Of a DNA stretch of 64,000 bases, positions 11,451-20,592 are shown in pieces. The DNA comes from Portunus trituberculatus. Taxonomy: Eukaryota; Arthropoda; Malacostraca; Decapoda; Portunidae. The position numbers were made by a program, and so were the translations under genes. Location: assembly GCF_017591435.1 (NCBI RefSeq), contig NC_059268.1, positions 3,884,481-3,948,480 on the forward strand. Direction: 5' to 3'. Position 1 is the stretch's first letter, and each line of letters begins with the position of its first letter. The notes beneath the pieces are model-generated. The model saw only the letters and a program-made list of their open reading frames with translations, was not told the DNA's origin and searched no databases.

Positions 11451-13215
11451 GTTCTACAGATTCATAAATGGAAAAATAAGGCAAAAAAGAAACAATAGAA
11501 AGGTTAAAAGGAGAGAACGGGATGGTGGAAGACCCAAAAAGTATGGCAGAAATAGTAAATTTCAGGAGGTCTTTACTAAGGAATCCAAATTTGAAAGACC
11601 ACAGGGTAATAGAGAGACTGTCCATAAGAAGACATTAAAGTAACCAAGCTTGAAATAAAAGAGTTAGTGATGGAATTATATGAGGAGAAGGCAATGGGAC
11701 CGGATGAAGTCTCAGGTAGAATATTAAAAGAATGTAGAGAAGAACTAGCAAGTCCTATATACAACATCATAAAATGTTCAATAGAAAATGGAACAGTACC
11801 AGTAGAATGGAAAAGAGCTGAGGTGGTTCCCATATATAAGAGCGGAAGGAAAGAAGAAGCTTTAAATTACAGACCGGTATCACTAACTAGTGTAATATGC
11901 AAGATGTGTGAAAGAGTAATAAAGAAACAATGGATTGAGTTTCTTGAAGACAACAAATTATTATCAAATAGCCAATTTGGTTTTAGAAAAGGTCAGTCAT
12001 GTGTAATAAATCTATTGAGTTTCTACTCTAGAATAGCTGATAAAGTACAAGAGAGAGAGGAATGGATTGACTGTATTTATTTAGATTTAAAAAAGGCATT
12101 TGATAAAGTGCTACATGAAAAATTACTATGGAAGTTAGAGGAGAAGAGTGGCTTAAAAAGAAGCACATTGAGATTGATGGAAAATTACTTGAGAGGAAGA
12201 GAAATAAGGACGGTAGTTAAAGATATGAAGTCCAAGTGGAGAGCAGTAGACAGCAGAGTGCCACAGGGGTCAGTATTGGTGCCAATACTTTTTCTCATAT
12301 ATATAAACAATGTGCCAGAGGGATTGAACATCTACATAAATCTGTTTGTGGATGATGCAAAACTGTGCAGAGTCATAACACAAAAAAAGGATTGTGAAAT
12401 ACTGCAGGAAGACTTAAACAAGATCTGGAAATGGAGTAAAAAATGGGAGATGGAATTTAATGTGGACAAAAGCTATGTCATGGAAATGGGAAAAAGTGAA
12501 AGACGACCAATGGGAATCTATAAGATGGGAGATGGAGTAGAACTAGAAAAAGTAAGAAAGGAAAAGGACTTGGGAGTGATGATGGAAGAAAACAATCAAT
12601 CGGTAAGCCATATTTATAGAATTTTCAGAGACACATATAATTTGCTAAGGAATATTGGATTAGCATTTCACTACATGGACAAAGAAATGATGAAGAAATT
12701 GATAAGTACTAAAATAAGACCCAGATTGGAATATGCAGGAGCTGTGTGGACCCCCCATTAAAAGAAACACATAAAGAAATTGGAGAGACTACAAAAAATG
12801 GCTACAAGAATGGTTCCAGAATTTAAAGGGATGACATATGAGGAGAGACTAAAAGCTATGGATCTACCAACCCTGGAACAGAAAAGAGAAAGAGGGGATC
12901 TGATACAAGTTTATAAATTGATTAACAGAATGGATCAAGTGGATAATGAGAAACTAATCCTGAGAGAAGAATATGACACTAGAAGCACAAAATCGCATAG
13001 TAAGAAACTGAGGAAGGGAAGATGTCTGAGAGATGTTAAAAAATATAGTTTCCTGCAAAGATGTGTTGAGACTTGGAACAGTTTGAGTGAGGAAGTGGTG
13101 TCAGCAACGAGTGCGCATAGCTTTAAAGAAAAAGTTGGATAAGTGTAGATATGGAGACGGGGCCACACGAGCATAAAGCCCAGGCCCTGTAAAACTACAA
13201 CTAGGTAAATACACA
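11451..13215 (+). mobile_element. LINE family A copy A1, right part
   Basis: It resumes at GTTCTACAGATTCATAAATGG exactly where the left part stopped at 7334. It contains the RT (from about 11667) and the family tail AACTAGGTAAATAC followed by ACACACATACACAG. Confidence 0.88.
11453..13170 (+). pseudogene. LINE A reverse transcriptase, copy A1, partly open
   Basis: The longest open stretch in this family: 11667-12761, 364 codons. It carries DEVSGRILKECREEL, LNYRPVSLTSVICKMCERVI, NSQFGFRKGQS, LDLKKAFDKVL and VPQGSVLVPILFLIYIN. The catalytic box reads LFVDDAKLC, where FADD is usual; the two aspartates are kept. A stop or shift near 12760 separates the C-terminal segment (12780-13142), whose YSFLQRCVETWNSLSEEVVSA motif matches the other copies. 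The 5' half is in the left fragment at 6737-7334. Confidence 0.85.
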
Positions 13216-13224
13216 CACATACAC

Positions 13225-13378
13225 AGAAATAAGACTTGGTCAGAATCCCTTTTTATATACAGGACCTCAGGAAAAACGGGAAGACTCTTATTGACCTTCC
13301 TAGCATAAGTCAGTTGCTTAAGCATACTCAGAGATATTCTACTAAGATAAATGTCACTTTCTTCAGTCAACTGAAAAA
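13225..13378. repeat. 155-bp direct repeat, copy 1
   Basis: AAATAAGACTTGGTCAGAAT to AACTGAAAAAAAC is about 95% identical to 16974-17128. Both copies sit immediately 3' of a LINE A tail plus CA repeat. Confidence 0.9.
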
Positions 13379-13846
13379 AACTAAATGCATATGGAATCAA
13401 AATAATTTCTTCTTGGTGTACTATTTCTATGATATGCCATGTATCAGATGCTATGAAGAGTTTTGTGCATTACATTATTCCTTCTTGACTACCTTCCATG
13501 TTCAACAATTATAACTGGAATACTTTATGAATACATTATCAAGTTACAATTTCAGTGTCTGAATATTGTAGATGATCTTCACTCGTGGCAAAAGTAAAAT
13601 CTGAATATTGTAGATAATCTTCACTGGTGGCAAAAGTAAAACCTTTTTCAAAGACGGAAAGCTGACATGATGGTGCATTCTTGTTTAGTAACTATGACTT
13701 CATTATCTCTATACCAGATTGATTTCATAAATGGATGTAGGTGAGACAGACTGCAAGCATAAAAATCCACACTCACACACACACACACACACATGCACCC
13801 ACTCATGCATGCACGCACGCACATTGTAAAGAGGTGTACGTAAGAA
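13379..13846. other. Intervening DNA, no gene seen
   Basis: AT-rich unique-looking sequence with one 42-bp tandem duplication (13559-13642) and a CA/CATG-rich tract at about 13771-13823 immediately upstream of LINE A3. No exon-like segment was recognised. Confidence 0.5.
13559..13642. repeat. 42-bp tandem duplication
   Basis: Two units beginning CTGAATATTGTAGAT and ending GGCAAAAGTAAAA, with three differences. Confidence 0.92.
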
Positions 13847-14036
13847 AAAATTGAAATGAGGAAGAGAGGAGAAGATATAAGGAATTGTTGGAAGAGGCGA
13901 GAAAGAAAAATGATGAACGGTCTGAAGAGGAAAAAGAAAAGTTTTTTTGGAGAGTTATAGGAGAGAGAGTAAGAAAGTGGTATGTGGAGAGAAGGAATGC
14001 GGAGGAACCCCTAGAGGGAGCAGTGGGTGGACTGTA

Positions 14037-16885
14037 ATGTATACTAATATAGATGGGATACTGTCAAGTAGATTGGAATTGCAAGACTATATGATGGTGG
14101 AGAAACCTGATATAGTGTGTTTGACTGAGACAAAATTACATGAAAAAACAAAGGTAAATTTGGATAATAAATATAATATATGGAGAAAGGATAGAGAGGG
14201 TAAAGGTGGAGGAGGAGTTATGATTATGATGAAGAAGGAGATAAATGTGGATAAGGTTTGGTATGGGAAGAACAACGCAGAAGTGATAAGCATACTTATC
14301 CTATTATTTATGTTATGTTATGTTATAAGGTTAAAAAGTGATGGAAAAGAATTAATAATCATGGTGACCTATGTACCTCCTAAAACAAATTCTTGGACAT
14401 TAAGGGAATACGACAATATGATCAAGGATACTTTACAGAGTTTGGAAAGTGTATTAACTGGAAAAAGAAAGGTGATACTAGTAGGAGATTTTAATTATAA
14501 GGAGGTGGATTGGGAAAATCTAGTAAGTGGTGTTGGAGAGGAAGCATGGGGAGAAAGATTCCTTAATCTAATGATGGAAAATATGATGGAACAGAGGGTG
14601 AAAGAAAATACTAGATATGAAGGAGATGATGAACCGGCTAGACTGGATTTGGTGTTAATATGAGAAGTGTACGTATGTGGGGATATACAATATAAATGTC
14701 CATTGGGGAAGAGTGATCATGTGGTTATGGAAATGCAGATGGCAATAACACAGCGAAGGAAAGATGAGACATACAGGAGTGGTAGATTGAATTATAGAAA
14801 GATGGACACAGAAAGTTTGAAAAATTATTTCAGAACATTAGATTGGGAGGAGATGTTACAAATCAGAGAAGTGCAAAATGAAATATGAGATTTTTATGAA
14901 ATATTATAAAGAAGGAGTTATGAAATTTGTACCAAAGTATAACCCGGGAGAGGAAGGAAAAAAGGATTGGTTTAAAGCAACTTGTGTTAAGGCTAAAGAA
15001 AAGAGAGATGTGGCTTGGAAAAGATGGAAAAAGAGCAGGAATATACTAAATAAGAAGAATTATAGAATAGCGAGAAATGAGTATGTGAGGGTAAGGAGGG
15101 AGGAAGAAAGAAAATTTGAAAAAGATATTGTAGACAAGAGTAAGGAACATCCAAATTTGTTTTACAGGTTCATAAATGGTAAACTTAAAAAGAGAGAGTC
15201 CATTGAAAGGTTAAAAGGAGAGCAAGGGATAGTAGATGACCCTAAGAATATTGCGGAATTGCTAAATAAGAGGTTTCAACAAGTATTTACTAAAGAAACA
15301 ATGTTTGTAAAGCCTTAGAATGTAGAAAGAAATGTGCTCATGGATGACATTAAGATACCTAAAAAGGAGTTATATAAAATGTTGGAGGAACTTAAAGATG
15401 ATAAAGTGATGGGACCAGATGAAGTTTCAGGCAAATTATTGAAGGAATGTAGAGAATTGATATATCCATTATATGATATTATAAGGTGCTCATTAGAAAC
15501 CGGGGAAGTACCGGTAGAGTGGAAAAGAGTTGAAGTGGTGCCCATTTATAAGGGAGGCAGTAAGGAAGAGCCTCTTAACTATAGACCTGTGTCTTTAACA
15601 AGTGTGGTCGGTAAGATTTGTGAGAGGGTGATAAAGAAATATTGGATACGGTTCCTGGAGGATCATAAGTTATTATCGGATCATCAATTTGGCTTTAGGA
15701 AAGGGAGGTCATGTGTAACAAATCTACTGAGCTTTTATTCGAGAGTGGTTGACAAAATACAAGAGAGAGAGGGATGGATGGACTGTGTATATTTGGATTT
15801 AAAAAAAGCTTTTGACAAGATACTGCACATGAGACTGCTATGGAAATTAGAGATTTATGGAGGACTGAAGGGAAAAGTGTTAAAGTGGATGGAAAACTAC
15901 TTGAGATGGAGGGAGATGAGAACAGTAATAAGGGATGCAAAGTCGGACTGGTTGGTGGTGGAAAATGGAGTCCCACAAGGTTCAATGCTGGCACCAATAC
16001 TTTTCCTTGTCTATATTAATAATATGCCAGAGGGAGTAAAGAGTTATATTAATTTGTTTGCGGATGATGCGAAGTTGTGTAGGTGTGTGAAGAGTGAAGA
16101 AGATTGTGAAATTTTACAGGCAGATCTGGATAGGATTTGAGTGGAGCAAAAGGTGGGAGATGGAATTTAATCTGAGCAAAAGTCATGTAATGGAGATGGT
16201 GAAGAGTGGAAGACGGCCAAGAGGGTCATATAAGATAGGTGAAGGAGTAGTGTTGAAAAAGGTGGAAAAGGAAAAGGATTTGGGAGTGATAATACAAGAC
16301 CATGGTCAGTTTGAGGCTCATATTGACAAGATGTTTGGAGAAACATATAATTTGATTAGAAATATTGGATTAGCCTTTCATTATATGGATAAAGATATGA
16401 TGAAAAAATTAATTAGTACGGTAATTAGACCAAGATTGGAATATGCTGGGATGGTTTGATCCCCTTATAAAAAGAAGCATATAAGGAAGTTGGAGAGATT
16501 GCAGAGAATGGCAACAAAAATTGTTCCGGAATTGGCAGAAATGACCTATGAGGAGAGATTAAAAAAAATGAATTTCCTTACCTTGGAACAAAGAAGAGAA
16601 AGAGGAGATTTAATACAGGTTTATAAACTGTTGAACGGTCTGGATGAAGTGGATAATGAGCAAATGATGTTGAGAGAGGAAAAGTTAAATAGAACTACAA
16701 GATCGCATAGTAAAAAGATAGCCAAGGGAATATGCTTGAAGGATGTGAAGAAATATAGTTTCCCACAAAGATGTGTGGAGGTGTGGAATAGCTTGAGTGA
16801 GGAGGTGGTGTCAGCGAGGAGTGTGCATAGTTTCAAAGGAAGGCTGGATGTGTGTAGATATGGAGACGGGGCCACACGAGTATGA
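14037..16885 (+). pseudogene. LINE A ORF2 (copy A3), near-complete but broken
   Basis: EN at 14037-14740: MYTNIDGILSSRLELQDYM, EKPDIVCLTETKLHE, VGDFNYKEVDWEN, KSDHV. RT at about 15330-16140: PDEVSGKLLKECRE, LNYRPVSLTSVVGKICER, DHQFGFRKGRSC, YLDLKKAFDKIL, NGVPQGSMLAPILFLVYIN, LFADDAKLC. The C-terminal region runs to YGDGATRV at 16885. Breaks: stop at 14661-14663, shift near 14880, stop at 15316-15318, stop at 16138-16140, stop near 16457. A 30-base foreign piece interrupts the EN at 14296-14325. Confidence 0.88.
14296..14325 (+). mobile_element. Micro-insertion of a family C LINE tail
   Basis: TTATCCTATTATTTATGTTA followed by TGTTATGTTA is the extreme 3' end of LINE family C (compare 43108-43135 and the reverse complement of about 27935-27968). 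It lies inside the A3 endonuclease frame, where other A copies lack it, and is consistent with an almost completely 5'-truncated insertion. Confidence 0.7.
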
Positions 16886-16973
16886 TACCCAGGCCCTGTA
16901 AAATTACAACTAGGTGAATAGGTGAATACACACACACAAGCACCCACACACACACACAGACACACACACACAA

Positions 16974-17128
16974 AGAAATAAGACTTGATCAGAATCCCTT
17001 TTTATCTACAGGACCTCAGGAAAAGCAGGGAGACTCTTATTGACCTTCCTAGCATAAGTCAGTTGCTTATGCATACTCAGAGATATTCTACTAAGATAAA
17101 TGTCACTTTCTTCAATCAACTTAAAAAA
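16974..17128. repeat. 155-bp direct repeat, copy 2
   Basis: About 95% identical to 13225-13378. It lies between the A3 tail and the attractin exon at 17174-17366 (so in intron). Confidence 0.9.
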
Positions 17129-17173
17129 ATATTAGATTAAGAGTAATTATTAAGAAAAGATGGTTAAACTGAC

Positions 17174-17366
17174 CTTGTATTCCACACATTTATTGTGGGT
17201 GCAAGCACTACCACACCATTTGCAGCCATAGGTATTGGACATACACGACAAACATGACTGCTGTTTGCTGCAGAGCTCCGTAAAATTCACAGCTGGTGTT
17301 ACATTTGAACAAACATCATATGCATTCTTGTCATTATTTTTGTTTGGTTCACAAAGCTTCAAAATT
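17174..17366 (-). CDS. ATRN: Attractin-like gene, exon 10 of those seen: PSI-type cysteine-rich module
   Basis: 193 bases: one base completing a codon, then 64 codons, ending in phase 0. Acceptor TTTTTTCCAG precedes 17366 and donor GTCAGT follows 17174. The peptide includes LCEPNKNN, LCSKQQSCLSCMSNTYGCKW and CGSACTHNKCVEYK; the C-x2-C-x6-C-x2-C spacing is that of a plexin-semaphorin-integrin module of attractin/MEGF8 proteins, an extracellular disulfide-rich fold. The attractin order (kelch, then PSI modules) is kept. The next exon to the left was not found, so the intron exceeds 17 kb or the exon was missed. Confidence 0.85.
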
Positions 17367-17714
17367 CTGGAAAAAATATATATATATATATATATATATG
17401 TATTTTCATGATACAAACAATTTTGTCAAAAACATCAAAGCTTATCATAAACTTCCTTTTATACGTGCTTAAAGAGATGCCATTCATATATTTTTAATGA
17501 TGTAACGTTTTTACAAGTGCAGTACAATATTACATTAATGAGTAAATAATACATCAAATGTTGTACTTATAAATATCAATTTACCCATCTAACTCTGTAT
17601 TGCTTTATTTTTTCTTGCAGCATCCTTCAAAGAAATACAGTAGTCTCAGCAGAATAGCCTTCATCTCTTCCTATCCAAATATTCCTTTCCTGATTTTTAA
17701 AGAAATTGGCACTA
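17367..17714. other. Intron, short TA microsatellite
   Basis: Contains (TA)n at about 17379-17400 and AT-rich intron sequence. No other feature seen. Confidence 0.6.
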
Positions 17715-18594
17715 CAGGCAACCCCCGCTTAACGATGGTTCACACAACGAAATTTCGATACAACGAAGGTTTCATTTTACTACCATCTGCTCATTTAACG
17801 AACACGAAACTCGCTTTAACGAAGTTTTATCCAGGTAATTTTTCCAAGTTTGAAAGCCCCGCCATATCACGCAAGCCAACAGGCTTTTGAATACACCAGC
17901 GCCTCTGGTGGACAAAACGCGCACCACTCACTCCCCCTGTTCAAAACAATAGCAGTGTCACCAGCAGCTCGCCTTCCTTCGCTCAACTTACCACCAAAAC
18001 GCCCTGCAATGTCGCCTAGCATTGCTAAGAAGACCAGAAAGTCTCTTACTCTGGAAGTGAAGCTGGATATTATTCACAGACTCAAGAGAGGCCAGAAAAC
18101 TAATAGCATTGCTTCCCATCATCTTGACTCCATCTACTGTCTCTACTATTTTCAAGTCAGCAGACTCTATTAAGAAGGCTGGTGTAAGCTAAAAGAACCA
18201 CCTGAACTCATGACTCTGTAATTGATAAAATGGAAAGCCTTGTGGAAATGTGGTACATAAGTTTTGTATGCAGTACATTCCACAGCTTACCAGCTAGCGT
18301 ATTTCCCGCTCCAGTCTCCCTCCCTTCATAAATTTAAGATCATCAACATTATAAAGTTACTTACATACATACATTAGTGTACATTATAATGACTTAGTCT
18401 TAAATTAAACTGCCTAAATGTTTAACTTCATAATTTTTACTTTCATTAAACCTTTCACTGTACTCTCGCTTTGTTTACTCTCAATGGAAGTTCAAGTCAG
18501 GGGTTAAACTTGTTATAATCGGTTCGCTTAACGAAGTTTCGGTTAATGAAAAGTTTTTAGGAACATAACCCCTTCGTTAAGCGGGGGTTGCCTG
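17715..18594 (+). mobile_element. Tigger/pogo-like element with TIRs and TA duplication, Tigger-2
   Basis: Left end CAGGCAACCCCCGCTTAACG and right end CTTCGTTAAGCGGGGGTTGCCTG are inverted repeats of about 24 bp. TA dinucleotides flank both sides (17713-17714 and 18595-18596). Length is 880 bp, too short for a full transposase, so the element is non-autonomous with an internal deletion. Subterminal AACGAA motifs recur at 17755-17825 and 18525-18545. Confidence 0.9.
18009..18173 (+). pseudogene. Truncated Tigger-like transposase, CENP-B-type HTH only
   Basis: A 54-codon frame starts MSPSIAKKTRKSLTLEVKLD and continues IIHRLKRGQKTNSIASHHL, matching the first helix-turn-helix of Tigger/CENP-B proteins (KLxIIxRLxxGxKxxxIA). 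It then runs into unrelated sequence and stops. The rest of the transposase is missing. The ATG is the only candidate start preceding the motif. Confidence 0.75.
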
Positions 18595-19098
18595 TATTCA
18601 TTTGAGGCTTAAGTTGTCCAATGGAGACTGTTCATATAGATATTTTCCAATTTATCAATTAATATGCTCCTCCTTCTCCAGTTCTCTTATATTCAAATTA
18701 AACTTCCTTTTCATCTAAATTTGATTATTATTACTAAGAAAAATTTAGGTCTATGCTGTTCTATTTTTCAAGCTCCAAGATGCATCTTTTCCTCACCTTC
18801 CCTCCGACACAAGACAATAAAAACATCCGTGCATAATCAATTGTGTCTCAGTTAATTTTCATCCATCATTCTCTTTCTTTATCCACTTTTCTTTGTACCT
18901 GCATTCTAAAGAAATCTTACCATTTTTCTTAATTTAAGGTATTCTGCCAATATACTTTATATTAGAGTTTACATTCTTTTGTACTCTCCTTATCAGACCA
19001 TAACTTCTTCCTCAAATCTCAAACAGTTTTGTCCATAACTATTCATGACTTATATAATATGAATGTTGTAATTCATTGCACTTTTCACTATTTCTCAC
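18595..19098. other. Intron of the attractin-like gene
   Basis: AT-rich, no repeat family or reading frame recognised. Confidence 0.6.
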
Positions 19099-19167
19099 CT
19101 GATCCAGACACATTTGCGTCCAGGGAAAGCATTCAGGCACTCCTCGCTGGATGTGAATTGCTTGCAC
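19099..19167 (-). CDS. ATRN: Attractin-like gene, exon 9: short cysteine-rich exon after kelch repeats
   Basis: 69 bases: 1 + 22 codons + 2. The acceptor ATCACTCAG lies before 19167 and donor GTGAGA after 19099. The peptide reads CKQFTSSEECLNAFPGRKCV followed by W-I, corresponding to the segment between the last kelch repeat and the first PSI module of attractins (cysteine, EECL, G-x-KCVW). It was identified by phase and motif rather than length. It joins exons 8 and 10 in frame. Confidence 0.88.
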
Positions 19168-19343
19168 CTGAGTGATAACAAATGGTCTCGTGTCAAATGT
19201 TGATTGTCAATGTCATTTTGATTTACATAAAATCAAGGCTATATCAGGCTACATCATGCAAAAATTGTGTAAATATTGCATTAACTGTTTTATGTTAAAA
19301 TAGATATGAATACATGATGATCAAGCTGAATACAAAAACTTAC

Positions 19344-19655
19344 TCTCCAGGATGGTAGCGCAAAACAGACCCCAGCATTTTTCCATTGAAGCCTCCAATT
19401 ATATACATTTTGCTTTCATGGAGACTTGCTGTGTGACCATAGCGTGCCACATCTAAGTAAAGATTGGGTGGTTGGTGAAGAGTGTGCCATGAATTGCAAA
19501 TTATGTCATAGGCTAAGAAGTCTGCACTGTAACATTTGGCACCGTATGAGTAGGCTATGTCATTATGCGTGTTTCCTCCAAATACCAACATCAAACCCTC
19601 AACAAGGACGGCAGAGTGCAAGAACCGAGGCACTGGGGCTGGACTCATCAGCTTC
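19344..19655 (-). CDS. ATRN: Attractin-like gene, exon 8: two kelch repeats
   Basis: 312 bases: 1 + 103 codons + 2, acceptor TTTAACAG and donor GTAAGT. Kelch signatures: PRFLHSAVLVEGLMLVFGGN (hydrophobic stretch plus GG), then ARYGHTASLHESKMYIIGGF (H-S/T-A plus GG). Between them DFLAYDIICNSWHTL carries the spaced Y and W that close a kelch blade, and GAKCYSADF is close to the equivalent vertebrate attractin segment. Extracellular beta-propeller part, expected to form a binding surface. Confidence 0.95.
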
Positions 19656-20338
19656 CTGTTAAATAAAATATCAATATGATAGCAAGATATGAATGACAAC
19701 TGAGTTTTTAGGGTATATAAGGAAAGGAAGCTGAAAGTGAATGTGACAAGGCAAGGAGATGAGATGCAGTAGGGATGGAAGTTCATAAGAGAAAACTCAT
19801 ATAGATCTGAATGATGAAAAATGGATTGGAGAGTAAAGTTCCAATTTTCTATTTAATCTGAAGACACAAGATGAGATTTGTAATGATTTTAAGACCTTTA
19901 AAGGAGTTTAAAGAAAAAAATTACCTATATTAAGACAAAAATAACAATGTTTGGTTAGAAATCCAAGAGTTCAACATATGCATGGATAACAGTTGAGTAC
20001 AAAAAGGGCAGATAAATGAGTAAACAAGTCTTGATAATATATAAGTAATGGGGATTTAAGATTGCTTAAAAGAATACACAAGTTCAGACTGAAGATTGGC
20101 AAAAGACTAAATAAGGGATGGAGGATTTCAAACCTATGAACTAACATAAATAAGAACTTGGCAAAAAATTGTGAGTCTCCCTCATATGAAAATATCTCTT
20201 ACGTTTTTATTTATTTGTTTTTTTTTTTTTTATTATTTTTTTAGGTTCAATCAGACCCTATCATCATCATCACCTCTACCTTCCTCATCATTATCATCAT
20301 TATCTAGACCAACAATGATATAAGCATTAAGAACTCAC
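19656..20338. other. Intron of the attractin-like gene
   Basis: AT-rich; poly-T stretch near 20219-20242. No gene or recognised repeat. Confidence 0.6.
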
Positions 20339-20519
20339 CATTTCTGCATGATTGGGTCATAGGTCATGAGGGTGGCAATGACCTGGCTGGTGGAGTCATG
20401 GGAGAGCAACCCTCCATGAACATAAACCAGAGCAGTTGTAGGGTCCCAAACAACTGTGTGGCCATACACCCCTTTCACTATTGCCCCATGAGTTTCTACA
20501 GTGCTCCAAGTACCTTCAT
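20339..20519 (-). CDS. ATRN: Attractin-like gene, exon 7: kelch repeat
   Basis: 181 bases: 2 + 59 codons + 2, acceptor TTTTCTCAG, donor GTGAGT. The peptide contains GTWSTVETHGAIVKGVYGHT and LVYVHGGLLSHD, a kelch blade with the YGHT strand and VHGG turn. The phase fits exon 6 (TTA G/AT gives L-D) and exon 8 (TG/G gives W). Confidence 0.95.
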
Positions 20520-20592
20520 CTGAGAAAAGAAACACAATATGTATTGCTGGTGATAATAATACTATTAAGTTTTTTGATATTAAGAATCATAG

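Larger units (their letters stand above)
13847..16925 (+). mobile_element. LINE family A copy A3 (diverged subfamily)
   Basis: 5' end in ORF1 (KKNDERSEEEK...FFWRVIGERVRKWY) just after a CA-rich tract; 3' end AACTAGGTGAATAGGTGAATAC followed by a CA repeat. Its protein is clearly homologous to A1/A2/A4 but more diverged, so it represents another subfamily. Frames are longer than in the other copies. Confidence 0.9.
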
